A stretch of DNA of 7,531 bases from an uncultured Gammaproteobacteria bacterium (GCA_913058195.1 CAJXPP010000104.1:1-7531), one strand, 5' to 3'; counted from the stretch's first letter, positions 1-6,813 are shown. A program made the numbers and translations. The notes: generated by a model not told the origin, from the letters alone.

Positions 1-46
1 AGATCATGCCTAGTCTCGTGGGCTCGGAGATGTGTATAAGAGACAG
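1..46 (+). other. Nextera/P7 i7 adapter sequence (artefact)
   Basis: This is not genomic DNA. Bases 13-46 equal the 34-base Nextera read-2 transposase adapter, and its last 19 bases (28-46, AGATGTGTATAAGAGACAG) are the Tn5 mosaic end. Before it lies AGAT (1-4), the 3' end of the P7 flow-cell oligo, and then the 8-base index CATGCCTA (5-12), which I recall as Nextera index N706 read on the adapter strand. The order P7 tail, index, transposase adapter is exactly that of a finished library end. Genomic sequence starts at 47, inside lepB. Confidence 0.98.
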
Positions 47-806
47 AGTTAATACTATTACCTAAACGGTCCCAAACAATTCCACCATTATTCCAGTCCC
101 AACTCATCCAAATAAAGAATGCTTGGCCGACCAAGTTAGCTTCTGGCACGGTCCCCCAAAAACGACTGTCATTACTATTATCACGGTTATCACCCATAAC
201 AAAATATTCGCCTTCAGGGACTTCCATTTCACCTTCAAGTAAATGCCGACTAGGATCAATTAATAAAGCATGTTCATGCTCACCTAAGACCTCGGTACGT
301 AATTCAGTTCTCACAGGAATGATTCCTAACATATCATCTGTTTTGTGCTGCAGTTTTTGGCTTATCTTCTCACCATTAATATAAATGGTTTTATTAAAGT
401 AACCAATGGTGTCTCCAGGCAAACCAACGACACGTTTTATATAATCAACGGAAGGGTTTTTAGGGTAACGAAAAACAACTACATCACCACGTTCTGGTTC
501 AGCTGTTTCTATAATTTTAGTATTTAATACCGGAAGGCGAACACCATAAGCAAATTTATTAACAAGAATAAAATCACCAACATGCAATGTTGGTAGCATT
601 GAGCCTGATGGGATTCGAAACGGTTCGCCTATAAAAGAGCGTATGACTAGTACCGCAAGAATTATAGGAAAGAATGATTTTGCATACTCAACTAATACTG
701 GGTCTTTTGCTTTATTTTCTCTTTTAGACGCCCAAAACAAACTATCGATTAACCAAATGATACCTGTGACGGCAACAAGAGCGACCATTATTGCTGGAAA
801 ACTCAT
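47..806 (-). CDS. lepB: Signal peptidase I, C-terminus cut by adapter
   Basis: LepB is the inner-membrane serine protease that removes signal peptides from Sec- and Tat-exported proteins at the periplasmic face. 253 codons are present before the adapter interrupts the frame. Two hydrophobic segments are visible (about residues 4-23 and 44-60), as in the two-span gammaproteobacterial enzyme. The catalytic Ser69 lies in PSGSMLPTL. The general-base Lys124 lies in YIKRVVGLPGD. The C-terminal family box GDNRDNSNDSRFWG covers about 205-218. The last readable residues (WDRLGNSIN) resemble the very end of the family, so only a few codons are probably missing. The ATG at 806 is 15 bases after the lepA stop and is preceded by a strong Shine-Dalgarno sequence (813-820), so lepB is likely cotranscribed with lepA. 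It is shorter than the 324-residue E. coli enzyme. RNase III (rnc) usually follows but is outside the window. Confidence 0.97.
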
Positions 807-812
807 TATAAG

Positions 813-820
813 ATCCTTCT
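813..820 (-). promoter_or_regulatory. lepB ribosome binding site
   Basis: AGAAGGAT on the minus strand, six bases before the lepB ATG at 806. It begins within two bases of the lepA stop codon (822-824), so it fills the 15-base gap between the two genes. It fixes the lepB start. Confidence 0.85.
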
Positions 821-821
821 C

Positions 822-2615
822 TTATTTCTTCGACAATTGTAAAACAGCTAAGAAAGCTTCTTGTGGCACATCCACTTTACCAATTGATTTCATTCGCTTT
901 TTACCTTTCTTTTGTTTATCTAATAATTTACGTTTACGTGATACGTCACCACCATAACATTTTGCAATTACATTTTTCCGCATTGCCTTCACCGTTGAAC
1001 GAGAGATAATCTGCCCACCGATAGCTGCTTGAATAGCGATATCAAACATCTGTCTTGGGATTAACTCTTTCATTTTCTCAACTAGTTGACGTCCTCGGCT
1101 AATACTTTGAGCAGTATGAACAATCATAGATAAAGCATCAACACGCTCACCATTAATCAAAATATCTAATTTAACAAGGTTTGCAACTTCGAATCGGGTG
1201 AAATGATAATCAAGCGAAGCATAACCACGACTTACAGATTTAACACGATCAAAGAAATCGATAACTACTTCATTCATAGGCAGTTCATAACTTACTGCAA
1301 CTTGTTTACCCACATATTGTATCGTTTTCTGTACACCACGCTTTTCAATACATAATGTAATAACCGCACCTAAATGCTCTTGTGGCACTAAGATATCAGC
1401 AATAACTATCGGCTCACGAATTTCATCAATTGAGCCCACATCAGGTAATAAAGATGGGTTTTCAATCTTCAGCACTTCGCCTTTACGCGTAAGCACTTCA
1501 AACACTACTGTTGGAGCTGTTGTAATTAAATCAAGATCGTATTCTCGTTCAAGCCGTTCTTGAATAATTTCCATATGCAATAAACCAAGGAAACCACAGC
1601 GAAAACCAAAACCTAATGCTTGCGAACTTTCTGGCTCAAAAAATAATGATGCATCATTTAAGCGTAATTTTGCTAATGCTTCGCGGAATGCTTCGAAATC
1701 ATCGGAGCTAACAGGGAAAATCCCGGCATACACCTGAGGTGTCACAGACTTAAAGCCAGGCAGCATTTCTGTCGCGCCATGATGAACATGAGTCAAGGTA
1801 TCACCAACAGGCGCACCATTAATGTCTTTTACACCTGAAATGATATAACCCACTTCACCACAGTAAAGTGCTTGATGTTCATTACGTTTTGGCGTAAAGA
1901 CCCCTAGCTGCTCAACTTGATATTCTTGGCCAGTAGACATTACTTTAATTTTGTCACGTTTTTTGATACTTCCTTGCATAATACGTACAAGAGAAATAAC
2001 ACCCACATAGCTATCAAACCAAGAGTCGATGATCAGTGCTTTTAATTCACCATCAGGATCGCCTATTGGTGCAGGAACTCGTTCCACCAAACTTTCTAAT
2101 AAGTCTTCTATACCAAGGCCTGTCTTGGCACTACAACGCACTGCATCAACAGCATCGACGCCAATAATATCTTCAATTTCTTGTGAAACTTGCTCAGGTT
2201 CAGCAGAGGGAAGATCTATTTTATTAAGTACCGGTATAACCTCCAGACCCAGTTCAATTGCGGTATAGCAGTTAGCTACGCTTTGTGCTTCTACACCCTG
2301 CGCAGCATCTACAACCAATAAGGCACCTTCGCAAGCCGCTAGGGAACGAGACACTTCATACGAAAAATCAACATGCCCTGGCGTATCAATAAAGTTTAAA
2401 TGGTATATCTCGCCATTGCGTGCCTTATAATCTAAGGACACACATTGTGCTTTAATAGTAATGCCCCGTTCTTTTTCAATATCCATTGAATCAAGTACTT
2501 GAGCTGACATTTCGCGATCTGTAAGACCGCCACACACTTGGATAAAACGATCAGCAATTGTAGACTTACCATGATCAATATGTGCAATGATTGAGAAGTT
2601 ACGGATATGATCCAT
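822..2615 (-). CDS. lepA: Elongation factor 4 (LepA) ribosomal GTPase
   Basis: LepA/EF4 is a translational GTPase of the EF-G family. It acts on the 70S ribosome or on 30S assembly; back-translocation and initiation/biogenesis roles have both been proposed. At 597 residues it matches the usual length (E. coli 599). GTP-binding motifs are intact: G1 AHIDHGKST (11-19), switch region GITIKAQ (51-57), G3 DTPGHVDF (77-84), G4 NKID (131-134), G5 SAK (162-164). The LepA-specific basic C-terminal domain is complete (GGDVSRKRKLLDKQKKGKKR, about residue 555 onward). The ATG at 2615 gives the usual family N-terminus (MxxIRNFSIIAHIDHGK). Its Shine-Dalgarno is poor: AAGG at 2629-2632 lies 13 bases away in an A/T-rich leader, so initiation may rely on an unstructured 5' end. 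It is separated from mucD by 128 bases and closely followed by lepB. No defects are seen. Confidence 0.98.
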   Translation of the reverse strand: MDHIRNFSIIAHIDHGKSTIADRFIQVCGGLTDREMSAQVLDSMDIEKERGITIKAQCVSLDYKARNGEIYHLNFIDTPGHVDFSYEVSRSLAACEGALLVVDAAQGVEAQSVANCYTAIELGLEVIPVLNKIDLPSAEPEQVSQEIEDIIGVDAVDAVRCSAKTGLGIEDLLESLVERVPAPIGDPDGELKALIIDSWFDSYVGVISLVRIMQGSIKKRDKIKVMSTGQEYQVEQLGVFTPKRNEHQALYCGEVGYIISGVKDINGAPVGDTLTHVHHGATEMLPGFKSVTPQVYAGIFPVSSDDFEAFREALAKLRLNDASLFFEPESSQALGFGFRCGFLGLLHMEIIQERLEREYDLDLITTAPTVVFEVLTRKGEVLKIENPSLLPDVGSIDEIREPIVIADILVPQEHLGAVITLCIEKRGVQKTIQYVGKQVAVSYELPMNEVVIDFFDRVKSVSRGYASLDYHFTRFEVANLVKLDILINGERVDALSMIVHTAQSISRGRQLVEKMKELIPRQMFDIAIQAAIGGQIISRSTVKAMRKNVIAKCYGGDVSRKRKLLDKQKKGKKRMKSIGKVDVPQEAFLAVLQLSKK

Positions 2616-2743
2616 AAAAATTAAATAACCTTAAATTAGCAGTAAAAATCGATCCAAATAAACATCTCGACCGATTTTATAAAATATAACTGCTAGATTT
2701 TACGGCAAAACAACGTAGCTGTCGTGCCTTATAAAGCTAATGT
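2616..2743 (-). promoter_or_regulatory. mucD-lepA intergenic region with weak promoter candidate
   Basis: These 128 non-coding bases are the only sizeable break in the leftward gene series, so lepA-lepB may have their own promoter here. On the minus strand the best sigma-70-like pair I can find is TTGTTT (2713-2708) and TTATAT (2689-2684), 18 bases apart. It is weak in both hexamers. No GGAAC-type sigma-E -35 box is seen. A small imperfect hairpin (ACGAC/GTTGT around 2710-2725, one G-U pair) lies just after mucD, and a longer hairpin lies at 2645-2678 (listed separately). Confidence 0.3.
2644..2678 (-). terminator. Hairpin with T run between mucD and lepA
   Basis: On the minus strand AAAATCGGTC (2678-2669) pairs with GATCGATTTT (2654-2645) in a 10-bp stem containing one G-U pair. 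The loop is 14 bases, and one extra T follows, making a run of five. This resembles a weak intrinsic terminator for the rpoE-mucD transcript. The stem is A/T-rich and the loop large, so partial read-through into lepA is likely. It also sits in what would be the lepA leader if the promoter candidate upstream is real, so it could instead act as a leader structure. Confidence 0.35.
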
Positions 2744-4174
2744 TTAGTTTTCATCATTATTAATACGCAAAGCTAGGAATGTAGCGCCCTTGCCTCGTTG
2801 TATTAACACAGGAACAGCTTTGTTTAACGGTAACTCTTTGGCCAAATCTAAAAAGTGTTTTGCATTCATAAGTTTTTGATTATTCATGCTCATCAAAACA
2901 TCACCAGGTCTAATTCCTGACTGCGCTGCGGCACCTTGTTCAACATTTACTACAAATACGCCTCCTTTTTCAATACCAAGTTGTTCACGTTGGTCATTGT
3001 CTAAGTCTGCTACCTCTACTGCTAATCTCTCATCAATTAATCGACCTGCACCTGTTTTCGTATCTAATTCAGCTAATTTTTCACTTTCGGGTAACTCTTC
3101 AACTGCGACCTTAATAGTCTGGTGTTTATTATTTCTCATTATAATGACAGGAACAGACTTGCCTATTGCTGAGCGCCCAACAATCGGTGGTAAATCAGAT
3201 GACATTCCTACTTTTTTACCATTGAACTTTAATATAACGTCACCAGCTTCAAATCCTGCTTTGGATGCTGGACTGTCAGGAAGCACTTTTGAAATTAAAG
3301 CTCCATGAGGTTTCTTTAGTCCAAATGACTCGGCTAATTCACGGGTAACATCTTGAATAACCACTCCTAACCAACCACGGCTGACATATCCTTGTGATTT
3401 TATTTGATCAACCACATTCATTACTACATCCATTGGAATGGCAAATGAAACCCCCATAAAACCACCCGTTCGGCTGTAAATCTGAGAGTTAATTCCAATG
3501 ACTTCACCCTCTAAGTTAAACAATGGCCCGCCTGAATTACCTGGATTTATTGCCACGTCCGTTTGAATAAAGGGTACATAACTATCACTTGGTAAACTGC
3601 GTCCTAGTGCGCTGACAATACCTGCGGTAGCTGAGTGATCAAAACCAAAAGGAGAGCCTATAGCTAACACCCATTCGCCGACTTTTAAATTAGTAGAGTC
3701 ACCCAGTTTGACGGTTTTAAGTCCGGTTGCTTCCACTTTGAGTAAAGCCACATCACTACGTTCATCACTACCTAACACTTTAGCTTCTAATTCATTGCGG
3801 TCACTAAAGCGAACAATAATTTCATCGGCATCTTTTATCACATGATGGTTGGTCAAAATATACCCATCTGATGAAAGAACAAAACCAGAACCTAAAGAAT
3901 GTGCTTCATAAGGTTGAGGTCGACGGCCGGGCTGATTAAAGAAGTGTTTAAACAGTTCATCAAATGGTGTCCCCTCAGGCATTTGTAAGCCTTGTGGCAA
4001 CTGAACCTGTTTCTCTTTACGTGCTCTGGTCGTGGTACTGATATTAACGACTGCAGCACCATTATCAGCCACCAGCTCAGTAAACTCAGGCAATGCTCCA
4101 GCATATACACTATAACTGAATAATAGGCCGACAAAGGCCATCGATAAGCGAGTCAAAAATGTACTCTGTTTCAT
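2744..4174 (-). CDS. mucD: Periplasmic Do/HtrA serine protease (MucD/DegP)
   Basis: This is an HtrA-family protease/chaperone of the periplasm that clears misfolded envelope proteins. In Pseudomonas, MucD dampens sigma-E/AlgU signalling. At 476 residues it is close to Pseudomonas MucD. The signal peptide spans about 1-25 with likely cleavage SVYA|GALP. The trypsin-like domain carries His111 (TNHHVIKDAD), Asp141 (SDVALLKVE) and Ser214 (NPGNSGGPLFN), so the catalytic triad is intact. PDZ1 starts near 266 (RGWLGVVIQDV) and PDZ2 covers about 385-470 (GVFVVNVEQGAAAQSGIRPGDVL). Two PDZ domains and a cleavable signal argue for DegP/MucD rather than membrane-anchored one-PDZ DegS. The ATG at 4174 lies 3 bases after the rseC stop, with GAGGAA six bases upstream (4181-4186). 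Its position as fifth gene of the rpoE operon is the Pseudomonas-type arrangement. The symbol degP would also be defensible. Confidence 0.96.
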   Translation of the reverse strand: MKQSTFLTRLSMAFVGLLFSYSVYAGALPEFTELVADNGAAVVNISTTTRARKEKQVQLPQGLQMPEGTPFDELFKHFFNQPGRRPQPYEAHSLGSGFVLSSDGYILTNHHVIKDADEIIVRFSDRNELEAKVLGSDERSDVALLKVEATGLKTVKLGDSTNLKVGEWVLAIGSPFGFDHSATAGIVSALGRSLPSDSYVPFIQTDVAINPGNSGGPLFNLEGEVIGINSQIYSRTGGFMGVSFAIPMDVVMNVVDQIKSQGYVSRGWLGVVIQDVTRELAESFGLKKPHGALISKVLPDSPASKAGFEAGDVILKFNGKKVGMSSDLPPIVGRSAIGKSVPVIIMRNNKHQTIKVAVEELPESEKLAELDTKTGAGRLIDERLAVEVADLDNDQREQLGIEKGGVFVVNVEQGAAAQSGIRPGDVLMSMNNQKLMNAKHFLDLAKELPLNKAVPVLIQRGKGATFLALRINNDEN

Positions 4175-4177
4175 TGT

Positions 4178-4597
4178 TTATTCCTCTACAATTTTTGCTT
4201 TAAAGCGATCTTGTTTGGTGCTTAATCGTTTCTTAACCAACAAAAAACCGATAAATAGACCGCTTAATCCAACAAGAATTTCCATTACGTTACTAAAATT
4301 TAACCATTGAGCCGTTGCTGCAAATACAAACATTAAAATTAGTGGCAAAATGTACATTAAAAAAGCGCCTTGCAATAATGCATCTTCAGGAATAGCAAGT
4401 TGCACTTGTTCGCCGATAAATACGTCATGTGTTTTTTTTACAGCAATGCGTGAGAATCTTTTTCCAACATGTTTTGCTAATAATCCCGTTCCGCATCCTT
4501 GTTTCAATTGGCAAGCACCACATGTTGATTGGCGTTCAGCTTCGAGCCAAACAGTATCATCATCACAACTTACAACCTTGGCTGATTGCTCTATCAC
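4178..4597 (-). CDS. rseC: RseC/MucC membrane accessory protein
   Basis: RseC/MucC is a small inner-membrane protein of the sigma-E locus. In E. coli it has a minor positive role in sigma-E activity and is linked to the Rsx system that reduces SoxR. The 139-residue length and layout fit. A soluble N-terminal part carries a cysteine cluster, Cys26, Cys29 and Cys35 in CGACQLKQGCG, with an additional Cys11. Two hydrophobic spans follow (about 75-96 and 104-122), and then a short basic tail. The start codon is GTG (4597-4595), overlapping the rseB TGA stop by four bases (GTGA), with GGTGA a few bases upstream as ribosome site. The overlap and the lack of a better ATG support this start. The cysteine cluster could bind a metal or Fe-S centre, but that is inference. 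Confidence 0.93.
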   Translation of the reverse strand: MIEQSAKVVSCDDDTVWLEAERQSTCGACQLKQGCGTGLLAKHVGKRFSRIAVKKTHDVFIGEQVQLAIPEDALLQGAFLMYILPLILMFVFAATAQWLNFSNVMEILVGLSGLFIGFLLVKKRLSTKQDRFKAKIVEE

Positions 4598-5580
4598 GAG
4601 TCACCAGTAATATACTGAATTGATCTACCAACCTTTTCTACTGTAATAGCTGGCACTTCGCCAACGACAGTGACAAAGTGACCACTGATAATAGTTCCGA
4701 AGGCATTAACAATGCCTTTACGTGAACGTCCATGAAGATGACCATGTTGTGCTCGAATTTTCTCAATAAATACTGATATCGAATTTAAGCCATCGCTATA
4801 AACACGTTGCTCAATTGGCGCACCATTCTTAGCCTTGAAACGATTTTTTTTTGTCACCAGCTTAAATCCCTCTGGCAAAAAGTCAAAGTGCCATAGTGAT
4901 TCATTGTTAGCCATCGCGATGGTATAACGTTTCATGTGTTGCTCTTTTCGATTCCAGGTCATCTCATTACCTTGAATTTGAGGCTTGAGTAATTCATCAG
5001 GAATATCTATATTCATTTTTACTGATGAAAATGCAAAAGTCTCCAGTATATCGCCCACTTCATTAATAAGATTAGCCTGCAATAATAAGTCATTATCCTT
5101 ATCAAACCATAAACTATAGCCATAGCGATAATTATCAATAGGTTTCATCAATAACTCTTGTGCATGGTGTTCAGCAACACGCTCTTGCTGTCCCTGACTC
5201 AACTGATAGTAATCAGATGCATTACTTAGCATACGTAACAAATCAGCTGGAAAACCGCGCCCTAGCGGCCGATGATTTTCTTGTACGCGCTTTCCTTCTG
5301 GATACACGCAAGTAACCATATCGTTATTGCGTATTACTTCTCTCGTTACGCCACTCAGTGAGACTAGTCGTTCAACTTCACCGTGTTGATCTGCATGATG
5401 AATTATCCTAATCGACTGCAGTTTATTTCCGGATTGATATGAAAAAATGCCATCATAATTCAGTTGCTTAGCAACAATGCCTAATCGTTCAAGCGTTTTG
5501 ACTGCATCACTTTCCGCATAGGCCGTTACATTTAGGAATACTAACGTAACTGTTAGCAATAGATGCCAGACAGACTTCAT
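4594..5580 (-). CDS. rseB: Periplasmic sigma-E regulator RseB/MucB
   Basis: RseB/MucB binds the periplasmic part of RseA and shields it from the DegS/AlgW protease. In E. coli, lipopolysaccharide intermediates release it. The protein has 328 residues, near the 318 of E. coli RseB. A signal peptide covers about 1-22 with a likely AYA|ES cleavage site, placing it in the periplasm. The large N-terminal lipoprotein-carrier-like domain spans about 23-205, with family-type motifs NYDGIFSYQSG (41-51) and YRYGYSLWFD (151-160). The small C-terminal RseA-binding domain covers about 215-320 (LPEGFK at 235-240, YSDGLNSISVFIE at 261-273). The ATG at 5580 is 3 bases downstream of the rseA stop, and a GTGGGG run about nine bases upstream may serve as ribosome site. 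Its TGA overlaps the rseC GTG. No missing parts are seen. Confidence 0.95.
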   Translation of the reverse strand: MKSVWHLLLTVTLVFLNVTAYAESDAVKTLERLGIVAKQLNYDGIFSYQSGNKLQSIRIIHHADQHGEVERLVSLSGVTREVIRNNDMVTCVYPEGKRVQENHRPLGRGFPADLLRMLSNASDYYQLSQGQQERVAEHHAQELLMKPIDNYRYGYSLWFDKDNDLLLQANLINEVGDILETFAFSSVKMNIDIPDELLKPQIQGNEMTWNRKEQHMKRYTIAMANNESLWHFDFLPEGFKLVTKKNRFKAKNGAPIEQRVYSDGLNSISVFIEKIRAQHGHLHGRSRKGIVNAFGTIISGHFVTVVGEVPAITVEKVGRSIQYITGDS

Positions 5581-5583
5581 TAC

Positions 5584-6138
5584 TTATTGCCCCACATCAT
5601 AAGAAACAACCCGTGCATAAGAAAACACACCTGGGGCTCCTGTATATTCATTATGGTCGACCAAATAAGTATTAAGTCGTTGCTCAATATCTTGTTCACC
5701 AATAGTCCATCGCTTACCATTCTGCTCCGCAATAACTGGCTGTACATTCTCTGCTACAGCTAACTGCGCACGAGGCACTAATTGCGTGTCTGGTTGATTC
5801 ATGACACCAACAACGGCAAGTGCACCAATTGAGGCGGCAACCGCTAAGCTTGCTGCTTGTTTCCATATTTGTTGGGGGAAAGCAATAATCTTTGCCGTTG
5901 GAGGTTTTAATGAATAGCTAGGCTCATCTCTCAACCGTTGTGATATAAGCCCCGTTAGATCATTATTTTGTGGGCCTACACTATGGCCATGCAAAATATC
6001 GCTAGCATGTTGATAACTTAGCCACTGCTGTTTAAGTTGCTCATCTGAGTGAATTAAAATCAAGGCTTTCTCTAACTCTTCACCTTGTAATTCGTCGTCA
6101 ACTAACGCAGACAATAGTTCATTAGGATTGACTGTCAT
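5584..6138 (-). CDS. rseA: Anti-sigma-E factor RseA/MucA
   Basis: RseA/MucA is a single-pass inner-membrane protein that sequesters RpoE. Regulated proteolysis (DegS/AlgW, then RseP/MucP, then ClpXP) frees the sigma factor. It has 184 residues. The cytoplasmic RseA_N-type domain spans about 1-70, starting NELLSALVDDELQGEEL, the acidic signature of this family. One transmembrane segment lies at about 94-113 (QAASLAVAASIGALAVVGVM), preceded by a basic residue, giving N-in orientation. The periplasmic C-terminal domain ends with the conserved block RLNTYLVDHNEYTG (154-167) and FSYARVVSYD (172-181), typical of MucA/RseA and expected to contact RseB. The ATG overlaps the rpoE TGA by four bases (ATGA), with AGGGG seven bases upstream (6146-6150). 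Tight coupling would keep sigma and anti-sigma levels matched. The protein looks full length, unlike the mucoid mucA truncations known in Pseudomonas. Confidence 0.95.
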   Translation of the reverse strand: MTVNPNELLSALVDDELQGEELEKALILIHSDEQLKQQWLSYQHASDILHGHSVGPQNNDLTGLISQRLRDEPSYSLKPPTAKIIAFPQQIWKQAASLAVAASIGALAVVGVMNQPDTQLVPRAQLAVAENVQPVIAEQNGKRWTIGEQDIEQRLNTYLVDHNEYTGAPGVFSYARVVSYDVGQ

Positions 6139-6716
6139 TGTTGTTCCCCTTCATTCATTGTTTCTTGTATTTTTTGCTCTATTGCCCCACGTGCACGGAA
6201 GATCCGTGAACGTACAGTACCAATTGGGCAATCCATTACCTGTGAAATTTCCTCATAGCTCATGCCATCTAACTCTCGCAACTTTATTGCTGTTGCAGTA
6301 TCTTCAGGTAAACTTTCAATAGCCTGATGTATGACATGTTGGAGTTCATCACTAACCAATTTACTTTCTGGCGTTTCAAACTCTTTCAATTCCGGTGCAT
6401 CGTAATAATTGGTCGCATCCATCGCATCAACATCCATCGCTGGCGGCCTTCTAGCCTTTGCCGTTAAATAGTTTTTTGCTGTATTAATCGCGATTCGATA
6501 CAGCCACGTATAAAATGCACTATCACCCCGAAAATTAGGAATAGCACGATATGCTTTAATGAATGCTTCTTGCGCTACATCTAAAGCCTCAACGGGATCG
6601 TGCACAAAGCCAGTAATAACATGTACTATCCGTTGCTGATATTTCATTATCAACACATCAAATGCCTTTTTATCCCCTGCTTGCACGCGCTGTACTAGCT
6701 CTAAATCCACACTCAT
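6135..6716 (-). CDS. rpoE: ECF sigma factor RpoE/AlgU (sigma-E)
   Basis: RpoE/AlgU is the extracytoplasmic-function sigma factor that directs RNA polymerase to envelope-stress genes. It has 193 residues, compared with 191-193 for E. coli and Pseudomonas. Region 2 spans about 23-91 and includes DVAQEAFIKAYRAIPNFRG (46-64, core binding and -10 recognition) and TWLYRIAINTAKNYL (70-84). Region 4 spans about 128-180, with the helix-turn-helix MSYEEISQVMDCPIGTVRSR (152-171) that reads the -35 element. It is first in the operon and is followed with a 4-base overlap by its anti-sigma gene. A sigma-E-type promoter 54 to 81 bases upstream suggests autoregulation. Start choice is uncertain: AAAAGG abuts the ATG at 6716 with no spacer, whereas the GTG at 6710 (codon 3) has ideal spacing from it. 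The difference is only two residues. Confidence 0.97.
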   Translation of the reverse strand: MSVDLELVQRVQAGDKKAFDVLIMKYQQRIVHVITGFVHDPVEALDVAQEAFIKAYRAIPNFRGDSAFYTWLYRIAINTAKNYLTAKARRPPAMDVDAMDATNYYDAPELKEFETPESKLVSDELQHVIHQAIESLPEDTATAIKLRELDGMSYEEISQVMDCPIGTVRSRIFRARGAIEQKIQETMNEGEQQ

Positions 6717-6722
6717 CCTTTT
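6717..6722 (-). promoter_or_regulatory. rpoE ribosome binding site, start-ambiguous
   Basis: AAAAGG on the minus strand directly touches the ATG at 6716, which is too close for normal pairing. It lies six bases from the in-frame GTG at 6710. A GGG at 6724-6726 is an alternative, weaker site for the ATG. The site therefore slightly favours GTG initiation but does not settle it. Confidence 0.5.
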
Positions 6723-6724
6723 AC

Positions 6725-6748
6725 CCGGCTTGCTCCGAACTGCCGGAG
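6725..6748 (-). promoter_or_regulatory. Two mutually exclusive hairpins in rpoE leader
   Basis: On the minus strand, stem A pairs CTCCG (6748-6744) with CGGAG (6737-6733) around a 6-base loop. Stem B pairs CCGGC (6746-6742) with GCCGG (6729-6725) around a 12-base loop, plus one possible U-G pair. The two share bases 6742-6748 and cannot form together. Stem B ends within three bases of the AAAAGG ribosome site, while stem A leaves it more open. The structure is visible in the sequence; a regulatory role is only inferred. Confidence 0.35.
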
Positions 6749-6769
6749 ATTATGTTTTATTGTTACCTG

Positions 6770-6797
6770 ATTGACCATAATGAGTTAACTTTGTTCC
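6770..6797 (-). promoter_or_regulatory. Probable sigma-E (RpoE/AlgU) promoter of rpoE operon
   Basis: On the minus strand GGAACA (6797-6792) and GTCAAT (6775-6770) are separated by 16 bases. The known RpoE/AlgU consensus is about GGAACTT, 15-17 bases, then TCAAA or TCTGA, so both boxes and the spacing match well. A start site near 6763 would give a leader of about 47 bases before the ATG. rpoE/algU genes in E. coli and Pseudomonas are known to be autoregulated through such a site. A separate housekeeping promoter is expected but I cannot point to a clear one. Confidence 0.65.
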
Positions 6798-6813
6798 TTA
6801 AACAGTGCAAAAT
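6785..6813 (+). promoter_or_regulatory. Weak sigma-70-like promoter candidate for nadB
   Basis: TTAACT (6785-6790) and CAAAAT (6808-6813), 17 bases apart, each match four of six consensus positions. A start near 6820 would give a leader of about 24 bases. The candidate overlaps the -35 box of the divergent sigma-E promoter (6792-6797). It is the best plus-strand pair I can see in the 127-base gap, but such matches arise by chance in A/T-rich DNA. Confidence 0.28.

Noticed and set aside
643..957. 104-codon plus-strand open frame spanning the lepA-lepB junction
   Set aside because: It is antisense to two confidently identified genes, and the sequence looks like reverse-strand translation rather than a protein.
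2886..3308. 140-codon plus-strand open frame
   Set aside because: It lies fully antisense to the PDZ and linker part of mucD, has no ribosome site or recognisable domain, and its composition reflects the reverse strand of a conserved gene.
3892..4134. 80-codon minus-strand frame inside the 5' part of mucD
   Set aside because: It is an out-of-frame reading of mucD, whose own frame has an intact signal peptide and catalytic domain.
4350..4623. Two overlapping plus-strand open frames opposite rseC
   Set aside because: They are in competing frames, antisense to rseC and the end of rseB, with no supporting motif or start signal.
4673..4698. GGAACT followed by GTCACT on the minus strand inside rseB, a possible internal sigma-E promoter for rseC-mucD
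   Set aside because: The spacer is 18 bases, longer than the 16 in the rpoE promoter, the -10 box is a poorer match, and the bases are constrained by coding for a conserved RseB segment, so chance is the simpler explanation.
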